Of a DNA stretch of 64,000 nt, positions 1 through 11,394 are shown piece after piece. This DNA comes from Charina bottae (lineage: Eukaryota; Chordata; Lepidosauria; Squamata; Charinaidae), in contig JALMGJ010000002.1 in assembly GCA_023362775.1 (NCBI GenBank), positions 31,835,414 through 31,899,413 on the forward strand. Direction: 5' to 3'. Position numbers and translations under genes: made by a program. The notes beneath the pieces are model-generated. The model was not told the DNA's origin. It worked only from the letters and a program-made list of their open reading frames with translations, and ran no database searches. Each line of letters opens with the position of its first letter. Position 1 is the first letter of the stretch.

Positions 1-240
1 TATTTATATATATCTATTTCTAACCTTATCACTATTTTCTTTTTCTTCTCTTATGTTATATTACTGATTTATTAAGTATTTATTTCAAATTCAATTTTTG
101 ACTTATACATCTTTACCATACAATACTTACGTACATTTCATTAAAATACCTCCAGTTTTCTTAACAAAAAATTGTGTAAATACTTGATTTACATTTTTCT
201 TCTTTCTTCTATATAAATTCAAAAAGAATATAATATTAAG
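1..240 (-). mobile_element. L1 3'-UTR fragment
   Basis: The reverse complement of this AT-rich stretch lines up well with the 3' UTR of the full-length L1 at about 22800-23010, sharing long blocks around the motif aatcaagtatttaca. No coding sequence remains. It is a 5'-truncated or broken L1 tail on the minus strand that probably begins outside the window. Seen by direct comparison of the two stretches. Confidence 0.7.
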
Positions 241-834
241 TAGAGATTAATAAACTATAAAAATAAAATACAAACATGGGGGGGCGGGGAAAAAAAAGAG
301 GTATAAGAAGAAAAATGTGTGAGCCGGCCATCCTGGGGAGCTTGAGCAGGCAGCAAGGGGCGGGATGGTGTGGTTGAAGCAGCCGAGCGCAGCCAGCTCC
401 TCCTGCTTCTCCTGCTCTGTGGCGGTGGCAGCAGCAGTGACTCTTCTCCCTCCTTCGGCCAAGCCCGAGGGGGATGGGGCAGTGGTGGGCCTCCATCCCC
501 TCCATCCCCGCCCCTTGTTCCCTGGCCGATGACGGTGCTGTGTGCACAGTGTGTGTACTCCGGCCTCCCCCAAACACACCAGCTCTGATGCACCATTTAC
601 TGCTAGAAGGAAAAAAAACCCTTTAAAAATAAAGAAAAATTAAAATCCGAGCCAATCATGCTGATGGGGGCGGGGTTTGCAGGTGGGAGCCAATCGTGTG
701 GGGCGGGGTGGGGTTTGCAGGTGGGAGCCAATTGCGAGGACTGGGGGGCAGGGTTTGGAGGCCAGCATGGTGGCATAAGACCCTGTCCTGTTTTGCCATC
801 CCAAATGTCCCGTTTTTGTCTGAAGGAAATATGG
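241..834. other. GC-rich unrecognised block
   Basis: After the AT-rich L1 tail, composition switches sharply to GC-rich. About 672-694 and 710-732 are two copies of a 23-bp unit (gggtttgcaggtgggagcca, then at) with a 38-bp period, each ending in a CCAAT-like box. Several ORFs overlap here on both strands, but none resembles a known protein and all are low-complexity or cysteine/proline-rich, so I call no gene. It could be a repeat 5' region or part of a solo LTR. Confidence 0.35.
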
Positions 835-2395
835 TCAGCCTACACATACAGGACAAGACAATACATACTGTTTAACATCTTTTCTCAAAGTGGGCCACCA
901 GAATTGCCTTCTCACTAGATGTAGTGTTTTTACAAAGCCAAAATGCCCAGCAGTTTTATCATCATGACAGCATTGTAGAATAAGTTTTCTAACTGTCTCA
1001 GGAATATACAATCTAACCCCACTCCACCATAACCCAATAGTTTCAGTTAGAGATTGTTTATGAGTTTTCCACCATTCGTCCTCCATTATAGATTGTCTGA
1101 TTTATTTTTCTACAGAAGGCTCACACATGGTATTTTGACTAATAGCTTGGCGTCTAATAAGAGCAATGTTTCCCTCCAATTGAACTGGGGTAAGTTAAGA
1201 TATTGATTCAGAATGCACTTCTGTGTTGTTCTGGATACCTAATTGTTGAGGGGACATTACTGTCATAACAATTTCCTCCATCTGGCTTTCATGCTGAGGC
1301 AAGCGAGATAATACATCTGCTAAAAAGTTTTACCCTGCTGGCAGGTATTTTAATGTGAAGTTAAATCTACTGAAAAACTCAGCCCATGTTACTTGCTTTG
1401 GGTTAAGCTTGCATGGTGTTTTCAAAGCTTCCAAATTTTTATGATCAGTAAACACTTCAAAACAGTGGGGGAGCCCTCCAACAGATGTCTCCATGTAGCT
1501 AATGCATGACAGACAGCAAAAGCTTCCTTTTCCCAAACATGCAAACGTTTCTCCGCTTCAGTGAACTTGCGAGAGATGTAGGCACAGGGTCTTAATTGAT
1601 TGTCCTTATCTTTTTGCAATAAAACTCACCCCACTGCACAATTTGACATGTCAGTCTGGATAAGAAAAGGTTGTTCAGAGTCACCATGTTTTAAAATAGG
1701 CTCAGCCGTGAATAATTGCTCCAGTTGCTCAAATGCACTTTGGCAGGCTGGAGTCCATTTTGATTGGGGCTTGTTTGCCAGTACCCCCTCACTCAATTTT
1801 TTTGTTTTTAACAAATCTGTTAAAGGCAAAGCTATCTTTGCAAACAGGGGAATGAACTGCCTGTAAAAATTTGCAAATCCCAAAAATGATTGCAATTGCT
1901 TTTTTGTCCTAGGTGCCTCCAAAGCTAAAATGTCTCTTACCTTAGCAGGGTCCATTTCAGTTCCTTGATGTGATATTCTATACCCCATGAAATCCAATTT
2001 TTCTTTATTAAATTCACATTTAGACAATTTAAAATACAATGTAGCCTCCAACAGACGTTTTAACACTTCTTTGACCAATTTTACATGTTTTTCCATCGTT
2101 TCTGTATAGATCAAAATATCATCTAAATACACCAATACTCCTTGATATAAAAATTCATGCAGAACCTCATTAATTAAGCTCATAAAGACTCCAGGACCCC
2201 CTTTTAATCTGAACGGCATGACTTTATACTGAAAACAACCCAACTGGCAATTAAAAGCTGTATTCCATTCATCTCCCTCCTTTATGTGCACTCTAAAGTA
2301 CACTCCCCTCAAGTCCAGTTTAGTGAAGATTTTTACTTTGCTCAGTTGCACCAACATGTCTTTCATTAAAGGCATCTTGCCTGAGAAATTGGCAG
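835..2395 (-). mobile_element. Ty3/gypsy pol fragment, antisense
   Basis: Read on the minus strand, this covers the later part of a gypsy polyprotein. Reverse transcriptase (2375 to 1626) has FTKLDLRGVYFRV, LKGGPGVFMSLINEVLHEF and the catalytic YLDDILIYTE. RNase H (about 1619-1330) has AYISRKFTEAEKRLHVWEKE and DHKNLEALKTP. An integrase HHCC zinc domain follows (1086-835; CCHDDKTAGHFGFVKT then CPVC). The pieces sit in different frames with stops between them, and gag, protease, the RT start and both LTRs are absent, so it is a dead fragment. It belongs to the same family as the element at 3105-6441 but is a separate copy in the opposite orientation. Confidence 0.9.
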
Positions 2396-2639
2396 GCAGG
2401 GGGGAGAGTTAAGTTAGCAAGCTTTGGCGGGAATCCACATTCAGATCTTTCTGTGATGACCACAACAACAAGGCCCTAATAAACACTTGTCAATGCAATA
2501 CACTGAAAAGCAGATTAAGCCTTATTCAGGATACATATTATTTGAAGCACTCCTAAAGATAATAACACTCTGTGCCCAGTCCCCCTCCCTGCAGTTCACA
2601 CACTAACTATCTCCCTATTCCCAATGGCAGGATTCATGG
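2396..2639. other. Unassigned spacer
   Basis: This stretch lies between the antisense gypsy fragment and the first recognisable copia codons. It contains aataaaca near 2480 and no coding similarity I recognise. It may be part of an LTR or a deletion junction. Confidence 0.3.
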
Positions 2640-3104
2640 CGATGAAACCTGACATGACCAGACTTTTGTGCCAGTTGTGACCCACGCAACCATTTGACTT
2701 CTAAGTTTAGCTGCAAGCAGAAACATGCAAGTGGAGCATATAGACATTACAACAGCATTCTTGAATGGAGAAATTCAGGAGGAGTTGTATATGCAACAAC
2801 CTGAAGGCTTCACTGATCCAAAGAACTGGCATTTAGTTTGCAGGCTTCAGAAGGAGATCTATGGACTTAAACAAGCAGGAAGGGCCTGGAATGTGAAAGT
2901 AAACCAGATGCTAATAGAGCAAGGTTTCACTCAGGGCAAAGCTGACCCCTGCCTTTACACACGACACAAGAATGGTAGGGACATGTTCATTCTGACATTT
3001 GTATATGATTTGATTCTCTGTTATGAGGGTCAAAGGGACATTGATGAAATTGTATCCAATTTGAGCATTGAAGTAGAGGTGAAAGAACAGTTTAAAATTT
3101 GGGG
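2640..3104 (+). mobile_element. Ty1/copia reverse transcriptase, 5' part
   Basis: The translation shows the copia RT signature: DQTFVPVV in the frame around 2660, then LNGEIQEELYMQQPEGF and IYGLKQAGRAWN (from 2725). The catalytic YVDD box is degraded to VYDL (about 3003-3014). The reading breaks off after VKEQFKI, where a gypsy element begins, and the same protein resumes at 6442 with ATYYLGIQIER. Gag, integrase and the 5' LTR are missing, so the element is 5'-truncated and defective. Copia elements are uncommon in amniotes, and the RT motifs separate this clearly from gypsy. Confidence 0.9.
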
Positions 3105-5907
3105 ACGGGTGGGACGAGGAAACCCAGTTCCAAGAACAGCCGGCCAAACAGGAGTTGGTTGGGGCAGTCTCTGCTCCAAGGACAGAGGCATACGGGGAGG
3201 GATTGGAAACTGAGACCATTCCTGAGTGATATAGAGAGCAGAAGCGAGTATTTGGGGAGGAAAAAGTGAACCAATTACCCCCCCCCCATAGAAAAACTGA
3301 TTGTGCAATTGATTTGGAACCTGGGGCAACATTACCTAAACCAAGACTGTACCCATTGACTCCCATGGAATTAGAGGCACTGCAGGAGTTCGTAGACAAG
3401 AACTTGGAATGCAGATTCATTCACCCAGCCAATTCCCTGATGGCCGCACTGATGCTGTTTAGAACAAAGAAAGATGGGTTGCTAAGAATATACATGGACA
3501 ATCGAGGACTAAATGCCATATCCATGGCAATTAAGTACCCATTATCATTAATAAAGGACATGTTGGCTCACCTAACGAAAGGAAAGGTTTTCACCAAGCT
3601 AGACTTAAGGGAAGCATATTTAGAGTAAGAATCCGGGAGGGGGATGAGTGGAAAAGAGTGTTTAATTGTCAGCTGGGCTGTTTTGAATTTTTGGTCCTCC
3701 TGTTCGGATTGAAAGGTGGGCCGGGAATATTTATGCAAATGATTAATGAGATAATGCATGATTTATTCTACAGAGGCATGCTCATGTATTTAGATGATAT
3801 TCTAATATACATAGAAATGATGGAAGAGGTTGTAGAATTGGTAAGGGAGGCACTGAAAATACTGGAGGAAAATCAATTGTATGCCAAACTCTCAAAGTGT
3901 GAATTCCACAGGGAACAGCTCGATTATTTAGGATATAGGATCTCAAACAAAGGGATTGCCATGGACCCGGGTAAGGTAAGGGACATTGTGGGGTGGGAAC
4001 CACCTAAAACTAGGAAGCATCTCCAATCTTTCTTAGGTTTCATGAATTTTTACCACCAATTCATCCCCCTGTACACACAAACAGTATTGGCCCTCACTGA
4101 TCTACTAAAGACTAAAGGAAAGGGGGAGGCAGGGAGAACAGCGAAATCTAGCACACTCATTAAGTGGACAGCAGAATGCCAAGAGGCTTTCAAGGAACTG
4201 AAAACATTGTTCAATTTGGAGCTATTAAAACATCTTAACAGAGTTCTGACACATCTGGACCCTGAAAAAACTTTCATTGTCCAGGTGGATGCATCAGATA
4301 TTGCCACAGGGGGGATTTTATTACAGAGAGATGAAGACAGTAAATTATGGCTCTGTGCCTATCTCCCCCGCAAATTTAATGCCACAGAACGTAGGTGGCA
4401 TGTGTGGGAGAAAGAAGTGTATGCAGTCATATCAGCCCAGGCTACTTGGCGACACCTCTTAGAGGGAGCAAAGCAACCATTTGAGGTGTGGACGGATCAC
4501 AAAAATCTGAAAGTGCTACAAACTCTCAGAAAACTGAATCCTAAACAGGTCAGGTGGCCTCTTTTTCAGCCGGTTTAACTTCACACTGAAGTTTTTACTG
4601 GGGGGGGGGAGTTCTTGGCAGATGCCTTGTCACAATTACCACAACAGCCAAAGGGAGGAGGTGATTGATTCAATCATCCCAACCAGGTGGGGGTGCGGCA
4701 GTAACACAAAACCAAAGAAGCTCATCTCAGGCATCAAAGAGAGGGTGGAGAGAGAACTGAAGGAAGCACTAAAGGCAGATGATTGGCTAAAGGCAAACAA
4801 AGGAAGCCTCTGAGAAAAACATGGCTTTTGGTTACAGGGAGGCAAACTCTACATCCCAGATTCAATGAGAAGGAAAATCTTAGACAGATGCCACAATGCC
4901 GAATCAGCTGGGCATTTTGGATTCCTAAAAACCAGCCACCTCTTAAGGAGGCAGTTCTTGTGGACAAACTTAAGAACGGATGTAGAAAACTATTTTGCCA
5001 GCTTCCAAACTTGCGCCATGGTGAAATCTGTAGGGGGAAAGCCCAGGGGGTTACTACAAGGGGTAGCCAACCCTACCCAACCATGGAAGCAAATATCCAT
5101 GGATTTTATTGTAGACTTACTGGAAAGCCAAAAAAAGACAGTAATTTGGGTGATAACTGATTTATTTTCTACCCTGCACTAGCATTCCAATAGTGGGCAG
5201 CTTGCCAAACTATTTGTACAACACATGTACAGGCTCTACGGCACCCCCGAGTGGGTAATTGGTGATTGAAAGTCCACTTCACATCCAAATTTTGGAGAGC
5301 CTTTTTGAACTTAATGGGAGTAGAACAGGGTCTGAGATCGAGTCACCACCCTGCCATGAATGGGGCTGTGAATGATCAAATCAAGTATTAGAACAATACC
5401 TTAGGTGTTATGTGAATTAGGTAGCATTCAACAATAGAGTACACCAAAGCACAGGATTCACACTATTCAAGGAGGTAAATGGCCAGGATTTTGTAGCATT
5501 CCCAGATTTACCTCAGCCTGATGAGATAACAGTCCTGCTGGATGCATGGGCTTGACATATAGCTGAGTGGTGGCCAACAATACAGAAAGCCTTACAACAC
5601 ACAAGGGAGACATATAAACAAAACACTGATCTCAAGAGGGCTCCTGAATGGAAATTAGGAGCGGGGGATAAAATGTTCTTATCCGCAAAATTCTTAAGGT
5701 CTTCACAAGCCCCCCAAAAATAGGTCCGAAGTTTATAGGGCCTTTCCCAATCACTAAAGTAATCAATCAGGTAACAATGCAACTACAATTTCTAAAAAAA
5801 ACCTCAAAAGAATTCAAACAGTGTTTCGCTGTAGCCTACTGAAACCAACCAAGGAATCAGACCGGTGGCACCCACAACAGCAAACACCAGTACCAATAAT
5901 GGTAGAT

Positions 5908-6102
5908 GGGGAATGCCACTTTGAAGTGCGGGAAATACTGGATGGCAGGATATATAAGGGAAAAATGCAGTACTTAGTCCAGTGGAAACACCTTCCAAAG
6001 TCACAATGTGAATGGGTGTACAGCTACGAAGTGAAAGCACCCCTGTCAGTAAGGGATTTCCATAACAAATACCTTGGAAAACCGACACAGGGGAGGCATT
6101 AA
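5908..6102 (+). pseudogene. Integrase C-terminal chromodomain
   Basis: The translated segment has the chromodomain pattern: a first strand (HFEVREILDGR), a second (KGKMQYLVQWKHL) and the tryptophan-bearing ECEW-like turn (SQCEWVYSYEV), then a C-terminal helix. In chromoviral gypsy elements this domain follows integrase and steers insertion to marked chromatin. It lies immediately upstream of the polypurine run and 3' LTR, as expected for the end of pol. Confidence 0.85.
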
Positions 6103-6120
6103 TCTTTGGGGGGAGCAGAA

Positions 6121-6441
6121 TGTCACGTATGACCCCCACCTGGGTATCATCCGTGACATGGCTCCAGCCAAGGGACACGCAGCCACCAAACAATGCCAAG
6201 CAATAGCCGGTAGACAGATAGAAAGAAGGAAATGTGGATTCAGGACCTTGGACCTTCAAACGAACAGCAAAAGTATCAGACGGGGAAGGGGGAGAATAGA
6301 ATGTGTACATATACTAATACTTTGTAAAACTCAATTCACTTGGAGCATTGAAGATCTTCGAGTCACTGATACAATAAAGATTCCTAACGATTCCAATGTG
6401 TCTCATGAGTGGAGTGCTGATTGTAATCCAGGATCATAACA
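6121..6441 (+). repeat. Gypsy 3' LTR
   Basis: The LTR begins TGTCACG after a purine run (ggggggagcagaa, about 6108-6120) that fits a polypurine tract, and ends ATAACA exactly where copia coding resumes. It contains AATAAA at 6373-6378. Length is 321 bp. The matching 5' LTR is absent. Confidence 0.85.
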
Positions 6442-7190
6442 GCAACCTACTACTTGGGGATACAGATTGAAAGAGAAAAGGATGGAAGTTTTCTCCTCAG
6501 TCAGAGGCAAAAGATTTTAGAATTATTTGGGTGCCTGGGACTGGAAAATGCAAACACAGTTCCAACTCCAATGGAAACAGACATTCACAAAGTCAAGGAC
6601 ACTAGTGAACTGTTGCCTCAGAACAATGGCTACAGGGAGGCCACTGGGAAACTGTTAGATCTGCCCACCACAATAAGGCCAGATATTTCAACTGCAGTGG
6701 GGATCCTCTGCAGGAAGACCAGCACACCCACCCAAAGAGACTGGACATGCATTAAGCGGTTGGCAAGATACCTGAAGGGGACTGCAGACCTTTTGCAGGG
6801 AATGTGTTTTTCTTTGGGGGAGGGGCTGTGAGCTGGGCTAGTCACAAGCAGGCTATTTTGGCATGCTCAACAAATGAAGCGGAGGATGTCTCAGCAAATG
6901 AGACATGCACAGAGGTGCAATGGCTTAAGTATTTACTTGAGAATCTGGGGCTCAGTGTTCCTGCTCCAATAAGAGTCTTTGAGGGAAACCAAAGTTGTAT
7001 AAGACTCTCTCTGTCACAGACCAAACACATGGATGTTTGTTACCACATAATTAGAGAGGCACAGGAGACAGGACTAATACATTTGGAATATTGTCCCTCA
7101 GAGAGGATAATCACAGAAATCATTACAAAACCACTTGTGAGGGGTGTCTACCAAGGCCTACAAAGTGAGTTAAATCTCATCTACGCATGA
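6442..7190 (+). mobile_element. Ty1/copia RT end and RNase H
   Basis: Copia pol resumes directly after the gypsy LTR with ATYYLGIQIER and FLLSQRQKILELFG, followed by the RT tail (VPTPMETD, YREATGKLL, RPDISTAVGIL). After a frameshift near 6830 comes RNase H with VSWASHKQAILACSTNEAE, where family members have S.KQ..V..S..EAE, and TKHMDVCYHIIRE. The stop is at 7188-7190. Together with 2640-3104 it forms one interrupted gene. Substitutions and frameshifts make it non-functional. Confidence 0.9.
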
Positions 7191-7213
7191 TGCATGCATG
7201 ATTTGAGAAGGGG

Positions 7214-7640
7214 TGTTGGAGATTCTAGCAAATCCAGCATGCCTCATCAGCATATGGATGGGTGCTCTAGGATGCAAGATCTCCACACTTTTTGAGGAAG
7301 CTGTTTGTGGCCACTCCCACTTCTTCTTTCTCTCACCTCCTTCAACCAGGAGCAAAGAACATGGCTGTGTGCTGCTCCATCTTGGGCCATGGATGGGCCT
7401 AGGAGATTTTTTCCCCTTTCTACACACATCTCTTGCCCGCATTGAGGGGCACGAGTGAACTAAGTTTAGGGAACAGAAAGAAGAAATGGAACATCATTTA
7501 TCCACCGAAAATGGTGTACCTGCAATGAATAAACATAAGAACTCTTTTGTACTTACTTTTCATACCTGCCACATCTAAGTGTGTGTTTCTTTATGCTAAG
7601 GTGGGCTAAACATGTAAGACTAACCTGGAACTCTCTAACA
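7214..7640 (+). repeat. Copia 3' LTR
   Basis: The 427-bp LTR starts TGTTGGAGA right after the purine run gagaagggg and ends TCTCTAACA, giving near-perfect 9-bp inverted ends. An AATAAA lies at 7528-7533. It closes the copia element, and V2R-derived sequence begins about 100 bp later. Confidence 0.85.
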
Positions 7641-7734
7641 TGCTCATGGGCTCTGTTTTTAAAAAATATTCTTTTTCTGAACACAAGTTTAGCAGCTCTG
7701 CTCCATTTCAGTAGTTCTAACAGACTGCTAAATG

Positions 7735-8215
7735 GACTTCATGAATGACATACCAGGCCATGACAGACTTTCTGTCTATGGGGCAGGAGAACACCCCAAA
7801 CTACAGTTGTGGAAGAAGAAAAAATGTCTTGGAGATTCTTGAACGGACTGATTCCGAGCTCTTTCATCACATTTCAACCATGCTGAGCATCTACAAAGTC
7901 CCACAGGTATGAATATAGATAGAAGTAAGGTGGGTTTGACACAAGAAATGAATGAGGCCTGAAAGATATGAAGGAAGAATCCTTTACAAGCTAAAAGAAA
8001 GTGGAAGACCAAGAAAGTGGTGGTTGGATGCAATTCCTGAGTGGATGAAAAGTAAGAGGGGAGAACTAATGACACTTTATGACACCATGGATGCACAAAG
8101 TGGAAGCAAGGAATCTTCCAAGAATATGAGGGATAACGATAAGGGCACAGCCAGCCACTTTAATGTGCTCTTAGGCCCAAAGGAGGCTCACATTACACTG
8201 TAGGAAGGTTTGGTG
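7735..8215 (+). pseudogene. V2R pseudogene 1: exon 2 part and intron 2
   Basis: From 7738 to 7909 this matches the 3' half of exon 2 of the intact V2R (27917-28086). It keeps an open frame from MTYQAMTDFLSMGQEN to [14 protein letters not shown] and the splice donor (GTATGA at 7910). The following bases to about 8215 match intron 2 near 28680-28920. Exon 1 and the 5' half of exon 2 are lost at the copia insertion. The exon 6 fragment at 8838-8960 probably belongs to the same lost gene. It would encode part of the ligand-binding domain of a pheromone receptor. Confidence 0.85.
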
Positions 8216-8837
8216 TTCTTCGTTGTCTGTGTTATGTGAACACAGACATTATATTGTGGAAAATTATTTGATACAATGTGATTGGACAACCATATCTATT
8301 TTGTCAGAGCATGCAATGCTGGGGCTGCCAGTGCTTCTGCAAGACATCAGAGGTATACGTTCTATGCAGTAAACAGACACTCAAGCAGAGATTAAATAGT
8401 CTATTTACTCTATATACATACGCAGTCCAAAATACACTCCAGTAACGTCCAACACAGATACAGATGAAATGATATTCTCGAGAAGAGAATGAACACTAGA
8501 GTTTCACTGCTCTTATACAAATATTAACCAATCACATTATATGTCAAACACATTATCTGCCACACCCAGCTAAACTATATATCAGCTGCAGTATGAGTCA
8601 CCAATTATTACAACAATGGCTGCTGATTGAATGACTTGCAGAATGTATCAACTCTCACCTACATACCTCTCCTGTATAATTAATCTATCTGTAAATTCTG
8701 GGTATTTTATAAACCCCAACATACTTTGTGTTCAGCAAACCATGATAAAGAGAAATCATGTTTTAGCCCAGTATGTGTACCCAGTGTATAATGTATTTCT
8801 TTTTTTACAGTTTTCTTAAAGTTTCTAGATAAAAAAT
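8216..8837. other. Unclassified insertion, possible antisense LTR
   Basis: This separates V2R intron 2 sequence from V2R exon 6 sequence in pseudogene 1. Near its left end is a hairpin (gtctgtgtt / aacacagac with a 5-nt loop, about 8225-8247). Around 8511-8535 the complement carries a TATA-like box and an ATTGGT box, as an antisense LTR would. I find no target duplication and no coding sequence. Confidence 0.35.
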
Positions 8838-8960
8838 GACCAGCATTCCAATAAGAAGCGAGATCAGTGTGTCCCACATGCCATATGACCAGCATTCCAA
8901 TAAGAAGCGAGATCAATGTGTCCCACATGCCATAAGCTTCCTATCCTTTGATGTATTTTA
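8838..8960 (+). pseudogene. V2R pseudogene 1: start of exon 6, duplicated
   Basis: Two adjacent 49-bp copies (8838-8886 and 8887-8935) begin tgaccagcattccaataaga. Both match the intact gene at about 36380-36425, which encodes [13 protein letters not shown]. The second copy continues with the sequence for the start of the first transmembrane region (agcttcctatcctttga). The 7TM coding sequence is otherwise gone. The tandem copy shifts any frame, so this is dead. Confidence 0.85.
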
Positions 8961-8984
8961 TTTTATTTTCAAGATATATATTTA

Positions 8985-9390
8985 AAATACAAAGAAGAAA
9001 ATACTATAGATTAGATAGAATACAGAACTAAAGTAAAAAGAACAAACTATAAAGATGTGAATAGAAAGAGAAAATAGATAAGGCGACTTCTGACTAGGGA
9101 GTTGGGCGGTGAGAAATCGAATTAATAAATAATAATAAATAATAATAATAAATAATAAATATTCTCCCATTGATCCAGCATAATATTATATCCAAAGATC
9201 TTAGCCCATTTGATCATACAATCCTTAACTTGTTCATCTTCCATATTCATCTGTAACAAAATCTTATACATCTTAGTGATAACATGATCATCATTTATAC
9301 ATTAATCCATTTCAAATTGTGTTATTTCATTAACAAATTTATATTTCTTTTTATCTAGTTTAAAACATTCCATCAATTGTTTATAGGTGA
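8985..9390 (-). mobile_element. L1 ORF2 C-terminal fragment and (AAT)n
   Basis: On the minus strand, 9390 to 9165 matches the ORF2 tail region of the antisense L1 at about 49560-49800 (the stretch ending in the motif IKWA). A short AAT/TAA microsatellite lies at 9119-9162. To its left is AT-rich sequence resembling an L1 3' UTR. It is a truncated copy with no open frame. Confidence 0.7.
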
Positions 9391-10113
9391 GCCTTGGAGT
9401 ACAAAATGATGCAGGGCAAAGGCTAATAGAGTTTTAGCAAGAGAACACGCTGGTCATAGCAAACACTCTTTTCCAACAACACAAGTGACGACTCTACACA
9501 TGGACATCACCAGATGGTCAATACCGAAATCAGATTGATTATATACTTTGCAGCCAAAGATGGAGAAGCTCTATACAATCAGCAAAAACAAGACCTGGAG
9601 CTGACTGTGGCTCAGATTATGAGCTTCTTATCGAAAAACGTAGGCTTAAGATGAAGACCGTAGGGAAAACCACTAGACCATTCAGGTATGACCTAAATCA
9701 TATCCCTTATGAATATACAGTAGAGGTGAGGAATAGATTTAAAGGATTAGATCTGGTAGACAGAGTGCCTGAAGAACTATGGATGGAGGTTCGTAACATT
9801 GTACAGGAGGCAACAACTAAAACCATCCCAAAGGAAAAGAAATGCAAGAAAGCAAAGTGGCTATCTGATGAGGCTTTACAAATAGCTGAGGAAAGCAAAA
9901 GGCAAGGGAAAAGGGAAAGATATAACCAACTGAATGCAAATTTCCAGAGAACAGCAAAGAGAGATAAGAAGGCCTTCTTAAATGAACAATGCAAAGAGAT
10001 TCAGGAAACAATAGAATGGGGAAGACTAGAGATCTCTTCAAGAAAATCAGAGATATCAAGGGAACGTTTTGTGCAAAGATGGGCATGATAAATGACAAAA
10101 AAGGCAGGGACCT
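9391..10113 (+). mobile_element. RTE-BovB LINE, part 1 (endonuclease to linker)
   Basis: The sequence encodes the end of the apurinic-type endonuclease (IDYILCSQRWRSSIQSA) and the following linker, including KTTRPFRYDLN and VEVRNRFKGLDLVDRVP (ORF 9651-10088). It is 5'-truncated. It breaks at 10113 in aaaaaaggcagggacct, which recurs at 23617-23633, where the same BovB ORF continues. The interruption is a 13.5-kb L1 insertion. A second BovB at 51360 carries the same segment without that insertion, confirming the join. Confidence 0.92.
10097..10113. repeat. Target-site duplication of L1, left
   Basis: AAAAAAGGCAGGGACCT appears here and again at 23617-23633 right after the poly(A), bracketing the L1 inside BovB. 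This is direct evidence of target-primed insertion. Confidence 0.9.
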
Positions 10114-10812
10114 GGGACTTCCGGGTGAGCAGAGAAAGCGACTAGACGCGGTGAAGAAGAGCTCCGCGAAAAAGTTTTTCTGCAGCCGTTTGGAAAAAGC
10201 GATTTCGTCGGAAGGAGAAGGGACGAGATCGGCCAGAGAGGTGGAGAAAAACCTCTCTGGAAAAGAACCTCAGCCACCACGAAGGGATTCGAGCTGGACA
10301 AGTTCACTCCGTTTGTTCGCCTGCTGTCTCGTTATTGTCAATGTCGGAGGGAAATGGAGGCTCGTAACGCTGAGTGGTAAGAGGGACAAAATCAATTCCA
10401 ACAGGCTAAGTCAGACAAACGGTCTGACGAAGGTTGATTTTTCTGCCAGAACTTTATAATGGATGATTAAAGTTAAAAGAAGCCTAAATTTCTTAACAAA
10501 AAAATAAGCGAGAGAGACTGAAAGAAAGAAGTACTTCTCAAAAAAAAAACAAAAAACTGAGACTCAATTAATTAATTATTAAGAGTGGCCATCTTAAAGA
10601 CATTTTGGAAAAGTAATATTGAATATATAAAGGAAACTTATAAGTATAGTATAGTAGTATATTGTTTGTATGTTTGTGTATAATATAAAATAAGATAAAA
10701 TAATAGTGGAAATATATATAAGGGTATAAGGTATTGTAATATATTAATTAGTTAGAATATAGATCTTGTTATAAAAGGAGGAAATAACAAATAGAAGGGT
10801 GTTGGACAAAAT

Positions 10813-11394
10813 ATGGCCACAAAACGCCAACTAAGAAGAGGATCTGATGGTGAAGGGATGAAAGCCTTATTTGAAGAATTTACAATAAAAACCACAGAAA
10901 CAATAACACAGACTGTGAAAAAAGTGTTAGAAGAAAGATTACAAGATTTGGAAAAAAGGATAGACCAAAAAATGGATACTATAGAAAAAATTTTTAATAT
11001 TGAAATACAACAAATTAAAAAACAAGTGGATAAATGTGAAGAAAAAAGAGAAGAAGAGGAAGAATGTCTAGCACTATTGGAATTGAAAGAAAAAGAACGT
11101 TACATAAGAATAAGAGGGGTGAAGGAAGACAAAGAAGAAAATATTAAAGGACTGCTTATTCAAATGATTGCTGATTTGATAGAATGGGGGGACGAGAAAA
11201 TAGATGATGAAATTGAAAAAATGTATAGAGTTAATTCTAAATATGCAAAGATTAATAAGAAACCAAGAGACATATTGATAGAATTTTCTAAAAAAAATAC
11301 AGAGACATGGTTATTCAAGCAGCATTTAACAAAAAAATTGAGATTGAAGGTAATGCTATCACTATCTTTAAAGAAATACCTGGAGGAATACTAA
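10813..11394 (+). pseudogene. L1 ORF1 (RNA-binding protein), frameshifted
   Basis: The 193-residue frame has the L1 ORF1p layout. A basic N-terminus is followed by a long charged coiled coil (about residues 25-95; KVLEERLQDLEKRIDQKMD). An RRM-type domain then runs from about residue 96 (RYIRIRGVKEDKEENI) through PRDILIEFSK. The frame ends early, and the remaining C-terminal domain continues in another frame to about 11486, so one small indel truncates the protein. ORF1p trimers coat L1 RNA. The start ATG at 10813 follows the AT-rich 5' UTR. Confidence 0.85.

Larger units (their letters stand above)
3105..6441 (+). mobile_element. Ty3/gypsy chromovirus nested in copia
   Basis: This 5'-deleted gypsy element was inserted into the copia RT gene. 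RT begins at about 3266 (KTDCAIDLEPGA, LPKPRLYPLTP) and continues after a frameshift at 3628-3658 with GLKGGPGIFMQMINEIMHD and an intact YLDDILIYIE. RNase H follows (VQVDASDIATGGILLQRD, HVWEKEVYAV). Integrase has its zinc domain near 4865 (CHNAESAGHFGFLKT) and part of the core (MDFIVDLL), then is scrambled by stops. A chromodomain lies at about 5908-6102 (EVREILDG, QYLVQWKHLPKSQCEWV), which marks the chromovirus branch. The 3' LTR ends at 6441. Gag, protease and the 5' LTR are missing at the left junction, with a few codons of copia. Confidence 0.9.

Noticed and set aside
236..596. Overlapping 110-113-codon frames on the minus strand and one on the plus strand
   Set aside because: All run through the same GC-rich block, are mutually exclusive and have no recognisable domain. 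Composition explains them.
9119..9162. Regular AAT repeats that might be read as an array
   Set aside because: Simple microsatellite without spacers. No CRISPR-like structure occurs in the window.
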